DNA of 64,000 nucleotides from Hydrogenophaga sp. Root209 (GCF_001428625.1 NZ_LMIE01000029.1:459793-523792), one strand, 5' to 3'; positions 19,272 to 28,102 are shown, counted from the first letter of the stretch. A program made the numbers and translations. Notes: a model not told the origin generated them from the letters alone.

Positions 19272-20591
19272 TTACCCTACAAATTGGACCAACCAAAGGG
19301 AAATCCCCGGAAAGCTCAGCAACAGGAGCGTGCGGAACACGTCGCTGATCAGGAAGGGCATCACGCCCTTGTAGCTCTCGCCGATCGGCACGTCCTTGGC
19401 CATGCCGTTGACGACGTACACGTTCAGGCCCACAGGCGGCGCCAGCAAACCGAAGCCCACGGTCATGAGCACCATGATGCCAAACCAGATCGCCACCGAT
19501 TCCTGCGGCATGCCGAAGTCCAACCCGATAACCACCGGGAAGAAGATCGGAATGGTCAGCAGGATCATGGAGAGCTCGTCCATCACGGCGCCCAGCACCA
19601 CATAAAACAGCATGATCCCGGCCACCACCATCACCGGTGAGACGTCCAGGCCCTGGACGACCTCGGCCAGTTGGGCCGGCACCTGGGTGAGCGCCAGCGA
19701 GGTGTTCATCATGTCCGCACCAATGAAGATCAGGAAGATCATGGCACTGGCTGCGGCGGTGGAATAAAAGCACTGCCGGATCTTGGCCAGCGTGAGTTCG
19801 CGCTTGAGCAGGGCAGCTACAAAAGTCGCAGCCGCGCCCACGCCTGCACCTTCGGTGGGCGTGAACAAGCCACCGTAGATGCCGCCGAACACGATCAGGA
19901 ACACGGTGGCGATCGGTGCCACGCCGATGAACGCTTCCATCGTGAGCTTGGCGTGGTCGTCATCATGCTCGGGTGCGTGGCCGGGCACGACCCGAACATA
20001 GACGGCGATGGCGATCATGTAGCCAATCATCGCGATGATGCCCGGCACCATGGCCGCAGCAAAGAGCTTGGCGATGTTCTGCTCGGTCAGGATGGCGTAG
20101 ATCACCAGCGGCACCGAGGGCGGAATCAGGATGCCCAGGGTGCCGCCAGCAGCCAGCGTGCCAGTGGACAAGCGGCCCGAGTAACCGTGGCGTTTCATCT
20201 CGGGCAGTGCCACCGAGGTGATGGTGGCCGCCGTGGCCACAGAAGAGCCGCAGATGGCGCCGAAGCCCGCGCTGGCCAGCACGGCTGCCATGGCCAGCCC
20301 GCCTTTGAACCGGGCCGTGACCACGCTGGCGAACTGGAACAGTGCTCTGGAGATGCCGCCCTGCGTGGCGAAGTTGCCCATCAGGATGAACAGCGGAATC
20401 ACCGACAGGTCGTAACTGGCGAAGCGCGCGAAGGTCGCGCCGTTGAGGTTGTTGAAGAACGGCGGCCAGCCGACCTGAAAGATGTACCCGAAACAGCCCG
20501 CGCAAAACATCGCGATCGCGATCGGCACGCGAACCGCCATCAAGACCAGCATGGTGGCGAAGATCATCCCCGCCAGTGACAAAGAACTCAT
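19272..20591 (-). CDS. dctM: TRAP transporter large permease, DctM family
   Basis: Membrane subunit of a sodium-driven tripartite ATP-independent periplasmic transporter, 439 aa with about 12 hydrophobic segments. Family motifs: AAVLASAGFGAICGSSVATAA, LIPPSVPLVIYAILTEQNI, GLFTPTEGAGVGAAATFVAA and GLLAPPVGLNVYVVNG. Start ATG 20591 overlaps the DctQ stop by 4 bases (ATGA); the longer frame upstream is only the reading-through of DctQ. Forms one unit with DctQ and DctP. Confidence 0.94.
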   Translation of the reverse strand: MSSLSLAGMIFATMLVLMAVRVPIAIAMFCAGCFGYIFQVGWPPFFNNLNGATFARFASYDLSVIPLFILMGNFATQGGISRALFQFASVVTARFKGGLAMAAVLASAGFGAICGSSVATAATITSVALPEMKRHGYSGRLSTGTLAAGGTLGILIPPSVPLVIYAILTEQNIAKLFAAAMVPGIIAMIGYMIAIAVYVRVVPGHAPEHDDDHAKLTMEAFIGVAPIATVFLIVFGGIYGGLFTPTEGAGVGAAATFVAALLKRELTLAKIRQCFYSTAAASAMIFLIFIGADMMNTSLALTQVPAQLAEVVQGLDVSPVMVVAGIMLFYVVLGAVMDELSMILLTIPIFFPVVIGLDFGMPQESVAIWFGIMVLMTVGFGLLAPPVGLNVYVVNGMAKDVPIGESYKGVMPFLISDVFRTLLLLSFPGISLWLVQFVG

Positions 20592-21097
20592 GCGCCCTGC
20601 TCCGAAAAATTGCCAAAGATGGTTTGCGTCCAGGCAATCACCCCGGTGAGGATCAGAGGGGGCACCATGAGCGCATAAACGATCCACTCCGGGAAGGCCA
20701 GCATCATGGTGGTGGTCTGGGCACTGTAGGCGCTCAAACCACCCACGGCGGTGCGCCAGGCCAACAGCAGCATGACACCGCCCAGCAGGAAGCTGCCGAA
20801 GCGGTCCAGTTGTGCGTTCGTGCTGTCAGACAGCCTGGAGGTGAAGAAATCCACAATGATGTTTTCGCGCTTGAGCTGGCACCAGGGCAGAAACATCGCC
20901 ACAGCGGCACCAGCGGTCACGGCGGTGAGCTCGTAGTCGCCCACCAAAGTTACCCCGATGGAGTTGCGTCCGATGAGGCTCACGCAGGTGATGAGGGTGA
21001 TCACGGTCAGCAGAATGCCGGCCAGGATTGCGCTGGCACGGGCCAGCAAGGACAGTAGCTTCAATTCTTCATCCTCAAAAAAATGACCGGCTTCCAT
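20588..21097 (-). CDS. dctQ: TRAP transporter small permease, DctQ family
   Basis: Four-helix membrane subunit of 169 aa that joins the large permease and receptor. Features: SLLARASAILAGILLTVITL as first helix, VSLIGRNSIGVTLVGDYELT, and FLPWCQLKRENIIVDFFTSR, which is the typical DctQ cytoplasmic motif. Coupled to dctM by an ATGA overlap and 82 bases from dctP. Confidence 0.92.
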   Translation of the reverse strand: MEAGHFFEDEELKLLSLLARASAILAGILLTVITLITCVSLIGRNSIGVTLVGDYELTAVTAGAAVAMFLPWCQLKRENIIVDFFTSRLSDSTNAQLDRFGSFLLGGVMLLLAWRTAVGGLSAYSAQTTTMMLAFPEWIVYALMVPPLILTGVIAWTQTIFGNFSEQGA

Positions 21098-21179
21098 TCG
21101 CCAGCAATGGCGAACAGCAAGCCAGTCGCTGAACCCGACGCTGCATGGCGCTCGGGCCGGCCAGGATTATCGCCGGTCG

Positions 21180-22217
21180 TTACTTCTGGTACTTGGCGAT
21201 CAAGGCCCGTGCCTCGGAGACCAGCTTCGCACCGTCGATGTTCTTGCCCTTCATCTCGTTGATCCAATCGGTCTCCACCGTGGCGGCGGTCCGGCGCCAG
21301 CGCTGCGTCTCGGCGGCATCCAGCGCCACGATGTTGTTGCCGGCCTTCTCGGCGATGGCGCGGCCGGCCTTGTCGCCTTCGTCCATGGCGCGACCGAACA
21401 TGGCGGCCGTTTCGATACCCGAGTTCTTGTCGATCACTGCCTTGAGGTCCGCCGGCAGCTTCTCGTACGACGCCCTGTTCATCGAGAAGGCGAAGGTTTG
21501 GGTGTACAGACCCTGCTTGCCGGCGAAGGTGGTGTGGTTCTTCACCAGTTCGCTCACCTTGAGCGCGGGCGTGACTTCCCACGGAATCGTGGTGCCGTCG
21601 ATGGTGCCCTTGGACAGCGCGTCGGTCACCGCCGGCACCGGCATGCCCACCGGCGTGGCGCCGAGCTTGGTCAGCATGTTGTTGATCACGCGCGAGCCTC
21701 CGCGCACCTTCATACCGCGAAGGCTTTCCAGCCCGGTCACCGGCGTCTTGGTGTGGAACAGGCCCGGGCCGTGGGTGTGCACCGCGATCAGCTTGACCTC
21801 CCTGAACTCGTCGGCGGCGTATTTTTCGACGTACTCCTGAAACGCGCGCGACGATTCTTCGGCCGAGCCGCTCATGAACGGCAACTCGAACACCTCGGAC
21901 TTGTTGAAGCGACCGGGGGTGTAGCCCAGCACAGTCCAGGTCAGGTCCACCACGCCGTCGCGGGCCTGGTCAAACAGCTGCGGTGGCGCACCGCCCAGCG
22001 ACATCGCATGGAACAGCTGCACCTTGATCTTGCCACCCGAGTCGGCCTCGACCTTCTGCGCCCAGGGGATCAGCGCCTTGGCGGGAATGGTGGCTTGCTG
22101 CGGCAGCATCTGGTGCAGGCGCAAGGTCACGGTCTGGGCCAGGGCCGAGCCGGCAAAGGTGGCGGCGGCGATCGCGCCCAGGGCCAGCAGGGTGTTGCGG
22201 CGTTTGAGAAAGGTCAT
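21180..22217 (-). CDS. dctP: TRAP transporter solute receptor, DctP family
   Basis: Periplasmic receptor of 345 aa. Signal peptide residues 1-28 (KRRNTLLALGAIAAATFAGSA, cleavage ALA-Q). The mature protein starts TVTLRLHQMLPQQATIPAKA and carries the carboxylate-binding Arg region (RGMKVRGGSRVINNMLTKLG). The sequence YEKLPADLKAVIDKNSGIE is typical of family members taking aromatic or keto acids, but the ligand is not predictable here. ATG 22217 starts at the signal peptide and is preferred over 22313. A TGTATTCA site lies 84 bases upstream. Confidence 0.92.
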   Translation of the reverse strand: MTFLKRRNTLLALGAIAAATFAGSALAQTVTLRLHQMLPQQATIPAKALIPWAQKVEADSGGKIKVQLFHAMSLGGAPPQLFDQARDGVVDLTWTVLGYTPGRFNKSEVFELPFMSGSAEESSRAFQEYVEKYAADEFREVKLIAVHTHGPGLFHTKTPVTGLESLRGMKVRGGSRVINNMLTKLGATPVGMPVPAVTDALSKGTIDGTTIPWEVTPALKVSELVKNHTTFAGKQGLYTQTFAFSMNRASYEKLPADLKAVIDKNSGIETAAMFGRAMDEGDKAGRAIAEKAGNNIVALDAAETQRWRRTAATVETDWINEMKGKNIDGAKLVSEARALIAKYQK

Positions 22218-22300
22218 GGTTTGTCTCCAGCTAAGAGGATGGTTGAGCCCGGGTGACGGGTTGAACACTGGGTGGACGGTGCCCGGCCCCGGATCGCTTC

Positions 22301-22308
22301 TGTATTCA
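22301..22308. promoter_or_regulatory. TGTATTCA site upstream of dctP
   Basis: One of three TGTATWCA octamers in the region, compatible with a FadR-subfamily GntR operator half-palindrome. It is 84 bases before the dctP start and downstream of the GntR gene. Confidence 0.4.
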
Positions 22309-22501
22309 AACACCCGGACTGTGCATGGACCAGAGTGTTAACGCCAGTGTGTGAAGAGACTTTCAGTTATGCCGTTATTTTATGAAACGACCTCCTCTCG
22401 CCAGGCGGTGTCGAGCGCGATCCGCCCCACCACGCGCGACACACGGGCGCAGATGCGCTTGTTTTCCTGCTTTTCGTGGGGTCGGTGGAGAGTGAAAGAT
22501 T

Positions 22502-23266
22502 TCAGCGGCGCCGGATCAGCTTGATCGCGGGCATGGAGGCCGGCGTGTGGCCGAGGACATGGCCGGCCAGCACCTCGCGCAGATTGCGCTGGGCCAGGCG
22601 GGAGTGTTCGCGCATGATGGCTTCGGCGCGCGCGCCTTCGCGGCGCTCGATGGCGTCGAGCACCTGGCGGTGCTGGTCCTGCGCCACCACCAGCATGTCG
22701 CGCGCCTGTGGCGAATGCGCCTGCACCACCACGATGCCCGAGGGCGAGGCAAACGGCAGGCTGGCCACGCGCTCGAGCTGGCGGGCAATGGTGGGGCTGT
22801 CGGCCAGCTCGTACACGAGGGTGTGGAATTGGCTGTTGAGCGCCACGTAGTCGGCAAAGCCTTCGTCGTTGAGCGCGGAGGCGGCGAGCACGGCATCGAT
22901 GCGGTCCAGGCATTGTTTGGCCTCGGCCAGCACCACGCCCGGCGCGCCGCGCTCGGCAGCCAGCCGGGCGAGCAGGCCCTCCAGCGTGCCGCGCAGCTCG
23001 ATGGCGTCCGCGATGTCGCGCTCGGAAAACGTCTGCACCACGTAGCCGCCGTGGGGCAGCGCCTGCAGCAAGCCCTCTTGTTCCAGGCGCATCAAGGCAG
23101 CGCGGATCGGCGTGCGCGAAACACCGAGGCGCTCCACGATGGCGAGTTCGGCGATGCGCGAACCTCCCGGCAACTCGCCAGAGAGGATGAGTTCGCGCAG
23201 CTGCAGCAACGCGCGGACCTGGGCGCTTTCGGGGGCGGGGTCGATGGCTTGCGATGAAGTGAACAT
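22502..23266 (-). CDS. GntR-family (FadR subfamily, FCD domain) regulator
   Basis: Transcription factor of 254 aa. The winged-helix domain (about 15-80) has LRELILSGELPGGSRIAELA and RLGVSRTPIRAALMRLEQEG. The FCD ligand domain follows, with DIADAIELRGTLEGLLARLAA and metal-site His residues in NSQFHTLVYELADS and DQHRQVLDAIERRE. ATG 23266 gives a normal length; the frame is open to 23356. It lies between the TRAP operon and the divergent MetE-like gene and is probably their regulator, responding to an organic acid. Confidence 0.92.
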   Translation of the reverse strand: MFTSSQAIDPAPESAQVRALLQLRELILSGELPGGSRIAELAIVERLGVSRTPIRAALMRLEQEGLLQALPHGGYVVQTFSERDIADAIELRGTLEGLLARLAAERGAPGVVLAEAKQCLDRIDAVLAASALNDEGFADYVALNSQFHTLVYELADSPTIARQLERVASLPFASPSGIVVVQAHSPQARDMLVVAQDQHRQVLDAIERREGARAEAIMREHSRLAQRNLREVLAGHVLGHTPASMPAIKLIRRR

Positions 23267-23370
23267 GCAGATGACGAGATCTGGAATGCGAAGGGGTGGG
23301 CGGATGTCAGGGGTGAGCCCATGCCCGGTGCAGCGAAAAATGGGATTCTTCGGCATTCATGGATACGCAA

Positions 23371-23378
23371 TGTATACA
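23371..23378. promoter_or_regulatory. TGTATACA palindrome upstream of the GntR gene
   Basis: Perfect 8-base palindrome in the divergent region between the GntR gene and the MetE-like gene, 105 bases before the regulator start. Typical of GntR/FCD operators (core GTATAC). Confidence 0.5.
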
Positions 23379-23433
23379 GGAACGTCGATTTTGCGAAGCA
23401 ACTTCTCGTTTTCAGAACATTTTTCCCGATTCA

Positions 23434-23441
23434 TGTATTCA
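23434..23441. promoter_or_regulatory. TGTATTCA site upstream of the MetE-like gene
   Basis: Second octamer of the divergent promoter, 61 bases before the MetE-like start. It has the same sequence as the dctP-proximal site. Confidence 0.42.
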
Positions 23442-23501
23442 ATGGAGATGACAATATTCGCTGTAAAGTCACCGATCCACCCCCAAAAAAGAGGACGACA
23501 C

Positions 23502-24638
23502 ATGACATCGCGCAGCCACCCGCCCTTCCGCGCCGACCACGTCGGCAGCTTCTTGCGCCCGGCCTACCTGCTCGAAGCGCGCGACCAGTTCTTCAACCAG
23601 AAGAGCATCACCGCCGAGCAACTGCGCAAGGTGGAAGACCGAGCCATCACCGAGATCGTGAAGTTCCAGGCCGACGTGGGCCTCTCCTCGATCACCGACG
23701 GCGAATTCCGCCGCACCTACTTCCACATCGACTTCCTGGAGCAACTCGGCGGCGTGAAGACCGACATCCCGGTCACCGTCGTCAAGCCCGACGGCACCGA
23801 AGAGCTGGCGCCACCGGTGATACGCGTGATCGACAAGGTGCGCCACGTCAAGAACATTCAACTCGCCGACTTCCAGTACCTCAAGGCGCAGGTGGAAGCG
23901 CTGGGCCAACCCGGGCTCACGCCCAAGGTGACCATTCCCTCGCCGACCATGCTGCACTTTCGCGGCGGGCGCGCCGGCATCAGCAAAGAGGCTTACCCCG
24001 AGCTGGACCCGGTGTTCTACGACGACGTGGCCAAGGCCTATGGCGAAGAGCTGCAGAGCCTGGCCGACGCCGGCTGCACCTATGTGCAGATGGACGACAC
24101 CAACATGGCGTACCTGTGCGACGAGCGCATGCGCGAAGCCGCCCGCAGCCGTGGCGACGACCCGAACGAACTGCCGCACCGCTACGCGCAGTTCATCAAC
24201 AAGGTGGTAGCGCACAAGCCCGCCGGCATGACCTTGGCCATGCACCTGTGCCGCGGCAACTTCAAGAGCACGCACGCGGCGGCCGGCAACTACGAGCCAG
24301 TGGCCGAGGCGCTGCTCAGCGAAATGAAGCTCGACGCCTTCTTCCTCGAGTACGACGACGAGCGCTCGGGCGACTTCCGCCCGCTGCGCTTTCTCTCCAA
24401 GGACAAGATCGTGGTGCTGGGCCTGGTGACCACCAAGTTCGGCCAGCTCGAAACCAAGGACGCGCTCAAGCGCCGCATCGAAGAGGCCGCGAAATACGCG
24501 CCGCTGGACCAGATGTGCCTCTCGCCCCAATGCGGTTTCTCCAGCACGGTGCACGGCAACAACATCGCCATGGAAGACCAGCGCAAGAAGCTGGCGCTGG
24601 TGGTGGAAACGGCGAATGAGGTCTGGGGTTCTGCTTGA
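23502..24638 (+). CDS. MetE-like cobalamin-independent methyltransferase-fold protein
   Basis: 378-aa protein related to the C-terminal catalytic half of methionine synthase MetE; the MetE N-terminal half is absent. Zinc-site candidates are His and Cys in MHLCRGNFKST (about residues 248-250), Glu in FFLEYDDERSGDF, and Cys in LSPQCGFSS near residue 350. The N-terminus FRADHVGSFLRP is typical of the stand-alone family (YxjG-like, also epoxyalkane:CoM transferase). Good RBS (GAGGA, 7 bases before ATG). The stop overlaps the next start (TTGA). Members can use methyl donors or thiol acceptors other than homocysteine, so the function may be catabolic. Confidence 0.85.
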   Translation: MTSRSHPPFRADHVGSFLRPAYLLEARDQFFNQKSITAEQLRKVEDRAITEIVKFQADVGLSSITDGEFRRTYFHIDFLEQLGGVKTDIPVTVVKPDGTEELAPPVIRVIDKVRHVKNIQLADFQYLKAQVEALGQPGLTPKVTIPSPTMLHFRGGRAGISKEAYPELDPVFYDDVAKAYGEELQSLADAGCTYVQMDDTNMAYLCDERMREAARSRGDDPNELPHRYAQFINKVVAHKPAGMTLAMHLCRGNFKSTHAAAGNYEPVAEALLSEMKLDAFFLEYDDERSGDFRPLRFLSKDKIVVLGLVTTKFGQLETKDALKRRIEEAAKYAPLDQMCLSPQCGFSSTVHGNNIAMEDQRKKLALVVETANEVWGSA

Positions 24639-25225
24639 AGGCACCCCTGAAGTTCCACTTCGACTTCATTTCGCCCTTCGGCTACTTCGCTTCGCTGCGC
24701 GTCGAAAACCTTGCCGCGCGGCACGGGCGCGCGGTGGAGTGGCATCCCATGCTGCTGGGCGTGTCGGTGTTGAAGGTGATGGGCCTCAAGCCCTTGATGG
24801 AGACACCACTCAAGGGCCCGTACACCGAGCGCGATGTGCTGCGCTACGCGCGTGAGCACAGCGTCCCGTTGCAGCGCCACCCGAACGACAAGGTGATGAA
24901 CCCACTGGCCAGCGGGCGCGCCCTGGCCTGGGTGAACCGACACCAGCCGCAACAGGCGGCCGAGGTGGCGCACGCCATCTATGGCGCCTACTGGGGCCAG
25001 GGGCTGGACCTGTCCACGCCCGGCTCGCTGATCCCCGTCGTGGGCGAAGAGCTTGCCCAAGCTGCCGCCAGCGACGAGGCCGCCGCGCTGCTGCGCGCCG
25101 AGGTCGACGCCGCGTTGCAGGCCGGCGTGTTCGGTTCGCCCACCGTGGTGGTGGACGGCGAGCCGTTCTGGGGCATCGACAAGTTCGAGCAGATCGACCG
25201 CTGGCTCACGCGCGGCGGCTGGTGA
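24635..25225 (+). CDS. 2-hydroxychromene-2-carboxylate isomerase family protein (kappa-GST/DsbA fold)
   Basis: 196-aa thioredoxin-fold protein. The N-terminus KFHFDFISPFGYFASLRVE carries the Ser (FDFISPF) that binds glutathione in NahD-type isomerases. A helical insertion follows, then FGSPTVVVDGEPFWGIDKFE, the conserved cis-Pro/Asp block near the end. NahD enzymes interconvert hydroxychromene carboxylates in naphthalene degradation; other homologues are glutathione-dependent isomerases or oxidoreductases. It uses a TTG start overlapping the stop of the MetE-like gene, so the two are translated together. No other naphthalene genes are present, so the substrate is open. Confidence 0.85.
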   Translation: MKAPLKFHFDFISPFGYFASLRVENLAARHGRAVEWHPMLLGVSVLKVMGLKPLMETPLKGPYTERDVLRYAREHSVPLQRHPNDKVMNPLASGRALAWVNRHQPQQAAEVAHAIYGAYWGQGLDLSTPGSLIPVVGEELAQAAASDEAAALLRAEVDAALQAGVFGSPTVVVDGEPFWGIDKFEQIDRWLTRGGW

Positions 25226-25228
25226 GCG

Positions 25229-27064
25229 TCAGGCGAAGCAGATGTCGACCGGCACCGCGATGGCGGCCAGTGCCGCGCACAGCTGCTGCGACAGCTCTTC
25301 ATCGGGCGCTCCACCGATCGTGATCAGCGCGCGTTGGCGACCGCTCTCGTCGCTGGCCTCGACGCGCACCGCACGGCCCGGCGCCAGTGCCTGCGCCATC
25401 TCGGTCAGACGGATCTCGATGGCGCGCAACCGCAGCGTGGGCTTGAACACCTTGCCGATGGCGGTGAGCGGCAGCGATTCGACCAGCACCACCCGCTTCG
25501 GGCAAGCCGGCCGTTCATACACCTGCGGCGCCACCTCGCGCAACAGCGCGTCGGCATCCAGCACCACGCCGGCACGCAGCACCACGAAGGCCACCGGCAC
25601 CTCGCCCGCGTAGGCATCGGGCTCGGCCACCACCGCGCACTGCGACACAGCGGGGTGCGCCATGAAAGCGTCTTCCACCAGGCCGGGGTCGATGTTGTGC
25701 GAGCCGCGGATGATCACGTCCTTGGCGCGGCCGGTGATGTGGATGCGGCCGGCTTCATCCAGATGGCCAAGGTCACCGGTGACGATCCAGCCCTGCTCGA
25801 ACATGCCTGCATTGCGTTTCGCGTTCAGGTAGCCCGGGCTCACATGCGGCCCGCGCAGCACCAGCACACCGGTCTCACCCGCTGCACATCGTTCGTCCAG
25901 TTGCGCCTCGCCATCGCGCCAGGGCACGGCATGCACGTCGGTGAAGGGCAGGCGCAGACCGGCCGAGCCGGGCGTGCGTGGCCCCAGAAGCGGCTCGATG
26001 CTCACCAGCCCGGCGCACTCGGTCATGCCCAGGATGTTGCGCACGGAGATGCCGGTGGCGGCCTCGAAGCGCTGGGCCAGCTCGGCCGGCAGCGGCGATC
26101 CACCGGTGAAGGCCGCGCGCACGCTTGAGATGTTCGCGTTCAGCGGCACGCCCAGCAGGCTGGCCAGCACCGTGGGCACGCAGGCCAGCAGCGTCACGCG
26201 CTCGCGTTCGCAAAATTGCCAGTAGCGCTGCACGAAGTCGGTGTTGCGCATGCCGCCAAACGTGGGCAGCACCTGGCGCGCCCCGATGGCCAGCAGCGCC
26301 AGACCATACACAAAGGCGCCGGCCACGTGGAACAGCGGGAAGCCGTTGACCTCCACCGCCGTCTCGTCGATGTCATAGAACGCATGCGCGAACCAGGCCG
26401 TGTGCGCCTCGTTGCCGGCGGTGTGCTGCGCGAGCTTGGGTGCGCCGGTGGTGCCGCCGGTGTGGAACAGCGCCACCACTCGGTCGGGATGCAGGTCGGG
26501 CTCGAAGGTGAGCGCCTCTGGCTGTGCGGCCATCAGATCCTGCAACGAGGGTCTGTTGGGCACCGCTGCATCCACCTCGATGGGCACGAGCACCGTGGCG
26601 TGCAGTGCCTGCACGGCCAGTGCCGTGGGCCACACCGCCAGTTCCTCGCTCGGCCCCAGGGCCACCAGCACCTTGGCGTTCGAGGCCTGCAGCAACGCCG
26701 CGATGTGATCGGGCTGCAGCAGGAAGTTGATCGGACACACGCGGCCCGCCAGCTGCGCGCCCCAGAGCACGGCGTGAGCCTCGGGCGTGTTGGGTGCAAG
26801 CATGGCCACGGCATTGGCTTCATGCACGCCGAGCGCACGAAAGGCATTGGCCGCGCGGTGGATGTTGGCCAGCAGCTCGCGGTAGGTCACGCGCCGCGGC
26901 GGCGTGTCCAGCCCCGCGTCGGGCAGAAAAGTGAAAGCCTCGCGCTCGGGAAAACGCTCAGCGGTGGCGCGGATGAGCGCGTAAGGGCTTCGGTGTGGCG
27001 CCACCATCTCCAGCGGCGAGCGCTCCAGCGCCTCGACGTCGGCCAGTGTGGCAAACGCCTTCAT
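25229..27064 (-). CDS. AMP-forming acyl/aryl-CoA synthetase
   Basis: Adenylate-forming ligase of 611 aa that activates a carboxylic acid with ATP and CoA. Motifs: P-loop FHTGGTTGAPK (about residues 203-213), LGMTECAGLVS (A5), the ATP-binding GDLGHLDEAGRIHITGRAKD (A7-A8), and Lys in LTAIGKVFKP (A10). It lies downstream of the amidohydrolase in the left arm of the divergent cluster and converges with the isomerase gene. It is distinct from the feruloyl-CoA synthetase type encoded in the right arm, so the locus can activate two acids or one acid at two stages. ATG 27064 was chosen; the frame extends to 27175 through repeat-like sequence. Confidence 0.9.
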   Translation of the reverse strand: MKAFATLADVEALERSPLEMVAPHRSPYALIRATAERFPEREAFTFLPDAGLDTPPRRVTYRELLANIHRAANAFRALGVHEANAVAMLAPNTPEAHAVLWGAQLAGRVCPINFLLQPDHIAALLQASNAKVLVALGPSEELAVWPTALAVQALHATVLVPIEVDAAVPNRPSLQDLMAAQPEALTFEPDLHPDRVVALFHTGGTTGAPKLAQHTAGNEAHTAWFAHAFYDIDETAVEVNGFPLFHVAGAFVYGLALLAIGARQVLPTFGGMRNTDFVQRYWQFCERERVTLLACVPTVLASLLGVPLNANISSVRAAFTGGSPLPAELAQRFEAATGISVRNILGMTECAGLVSIEPLLGPRTPGSAGLRLPFTDVHAVPWRDGEAQLDERCAAGETGVLVLRGPHVSPGYLNAKRNAGMFEQGWIVTGDLGHLDEAGRIHITGRAKDVIIRGSHNIDPGLVEDAFMAHPAVSQCAVVAEPDAYAGEVPVAFVVLRAGVVLDADALLREVAPQVYERPACPKRVVLVESLPLTAIGKVFKPTLRLRAIEIRLTEMAQALAPGRAVRVEASDESGRQRALITIGGAPDEELSQQLCAALAAIAVPVDICFA

Positions 27065-27146
27065 GCCAGCGCCGCCCGGCCGCCCGAAGGCGCTGGTGCG
27101 CCCCCTCGGGGGGCCGCGATACGTGAAACGATGAGCGTGGGGGCGT

Positions 27147-28010
27147 TCATGCCAGACCCAGAAGCCGCACCGCATTGCCCTTCAGGATGCCGGGCATCAC
27201 TTCGGGTTTGAAGCCCGCCACCTCGAAGTCTTTCATCCAGCGTTCGGGCGTGATCAGCGGGTAGTCGCTGCCGAACAGGATGCGATCCTTGAGCAGCGTG
27301 TTCGCGTACTGCACCAGTTGCTTGGGGAAGTACTTCGGGCTCCAGCCCGAGAGGTCGATCCACACATTGGGCTTGTGCGTGGCCACGCTGAGCGCCTCGT
27401 CCTGCCACGGAAAACTCGGGTGAGCCATCACGATCTGCATGTCGGGGAAATCGATCGCCACGTCGTCCAGGTGCATGGGGTTGCTGTACTCCAGCCGCAG
27501 GCCACCGCCGCAGCGCATGCCCGAGCCGATGCCGCTGTGCCCAGTGTGGAAGATGGTGGGCAGCTTGTGCGCATTGATCACCTCGTAGATCGGCCAGGCC
27601 ATCTTGTCGTAGGGGTGGTAGCCCTGCACCGTGGGGTGGAACTTGAAGCCCTTGACACCCTCTTCCTTGATGAGGCGTTCGGCTTCGCGCGCGCCCATCT
27701 TGCCCTTGTGCGGATCGATGCTGGCGAAGGCGATCATCATGTCGCTGTTCTCGCGCGCGGCTTGCGCGATCTCTTCGTTCGGAATGCGCCGGCGGCCCAG
27801 CTGCGACTCGCTGTCCACGGTGAACATCACCAGACCGATCTTCTTCTCGCGGTAGTAGGTCACCGTCTCGGCGATGGTGGGTCGGCGGTTGCTGCCGAAG
27901 AACTTGTCGGCCGCGCGGTCGTACTCCTCGCCATAGTTGTCGAAGGGGTTGCGACAGCTCACTTCGGCGTGGGTGTGGATGTCGATGGCGATCAGGTTTT
28001 TGTGGTCCAT
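27147..28010 (-). CDS. Amidohydrolase-family (COG2159) hydrolase, possibly beta-ketoacyl-CoA hydrolase
   Basis: Metal-dependent TIM-barrel hydrolase of 287 aa. Metal ligands: IDIHTHAE (His11, His13), FKFHPT, the strand-5 His residues in IFHTGHSG, MAHPSFPW and the terminal Asp in LFGSDYPL. Homologues in hydroxycinnamate degraders hydrolyse 4-hydroxyphenyl-beta-ketoacyl-CoA to the aromatic acid plus acetyl-CoA, a retro-Claisen step that bypasses thiolase. The divergent position beside feruloyl-CoA synthetase and hydratase fits that role. A decarboxylase or plain hydrolase is the alternative. Confidence 0.78.
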   Translation of the reverse strand: MDHKNLIAIDIHTHAEVSCRNPFDNYGEEYDRAADKFFGSNRRPTIAETVTYYREKKIGLVMFTVDSESQLGRRRIPNEEIAQAARENSDMMIAFASIDPHKGKMGAREAERLIKEEGVKGFKFHPTVQGYHPYDKMAWPIYEVINAHKLPTIFHTGHSGIGSGMRCGGGLRLEYSNPMHLDDVAIDFPDMQIVMAHPSFPWQDEALSVATHKPNVWIDLSGWSPKYFPKQLVQYANTLLKDRILFGSDYPLITPERWMKDFEVAGFKPEVMPGILKGNAVRLLGLA

Positions 28011-28073
28011 GGTTGTCTCTCGGTGGTGGGTCAGACCTAGGGAAAACACGGGGGTCGGTCGGACGGGTTTGGC

Positions 28074-28102
28074 TTGTTTTGGTTATTGTTTATAACCATA
28101 AT
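28074..28102 (+). promoter_or_regulatory. Promoter with embedded operator-like palindrome for the hydratase operon
   Basis: A perfect inverted repeat TGGTTAT-N5-ATAACCA occupies 28080-28098. It fills the 17-base spacer between a possible -35 (TTGTTT, 28074-28079) and -10 (CATAAT, 28097-28102). Position and symmetry suit a MarR dimer; the MarR gene at the end of this operon is the obvious candidate. The left operon (amidohydrolase, CoA ligase) starts 70 bases away in the other direction and may be controlled by the same site. Confidence 0.62.

Noticed and set aside
22380-22913. 177-codon minus-strand frame overlapping the GntR gene
   Set aside because: Out-of-frame Arg/Pro-rich shadow of the FCD domain; no start signal.
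27062-27146. Sixth full copy of the hairpin repeat
   Set aside because: It has a CCCCCTCGGGGGG hairpin but not the CCGGC hairpin or the CGCGCAGCGCGG block, so it is only mentioned as a possible relative.
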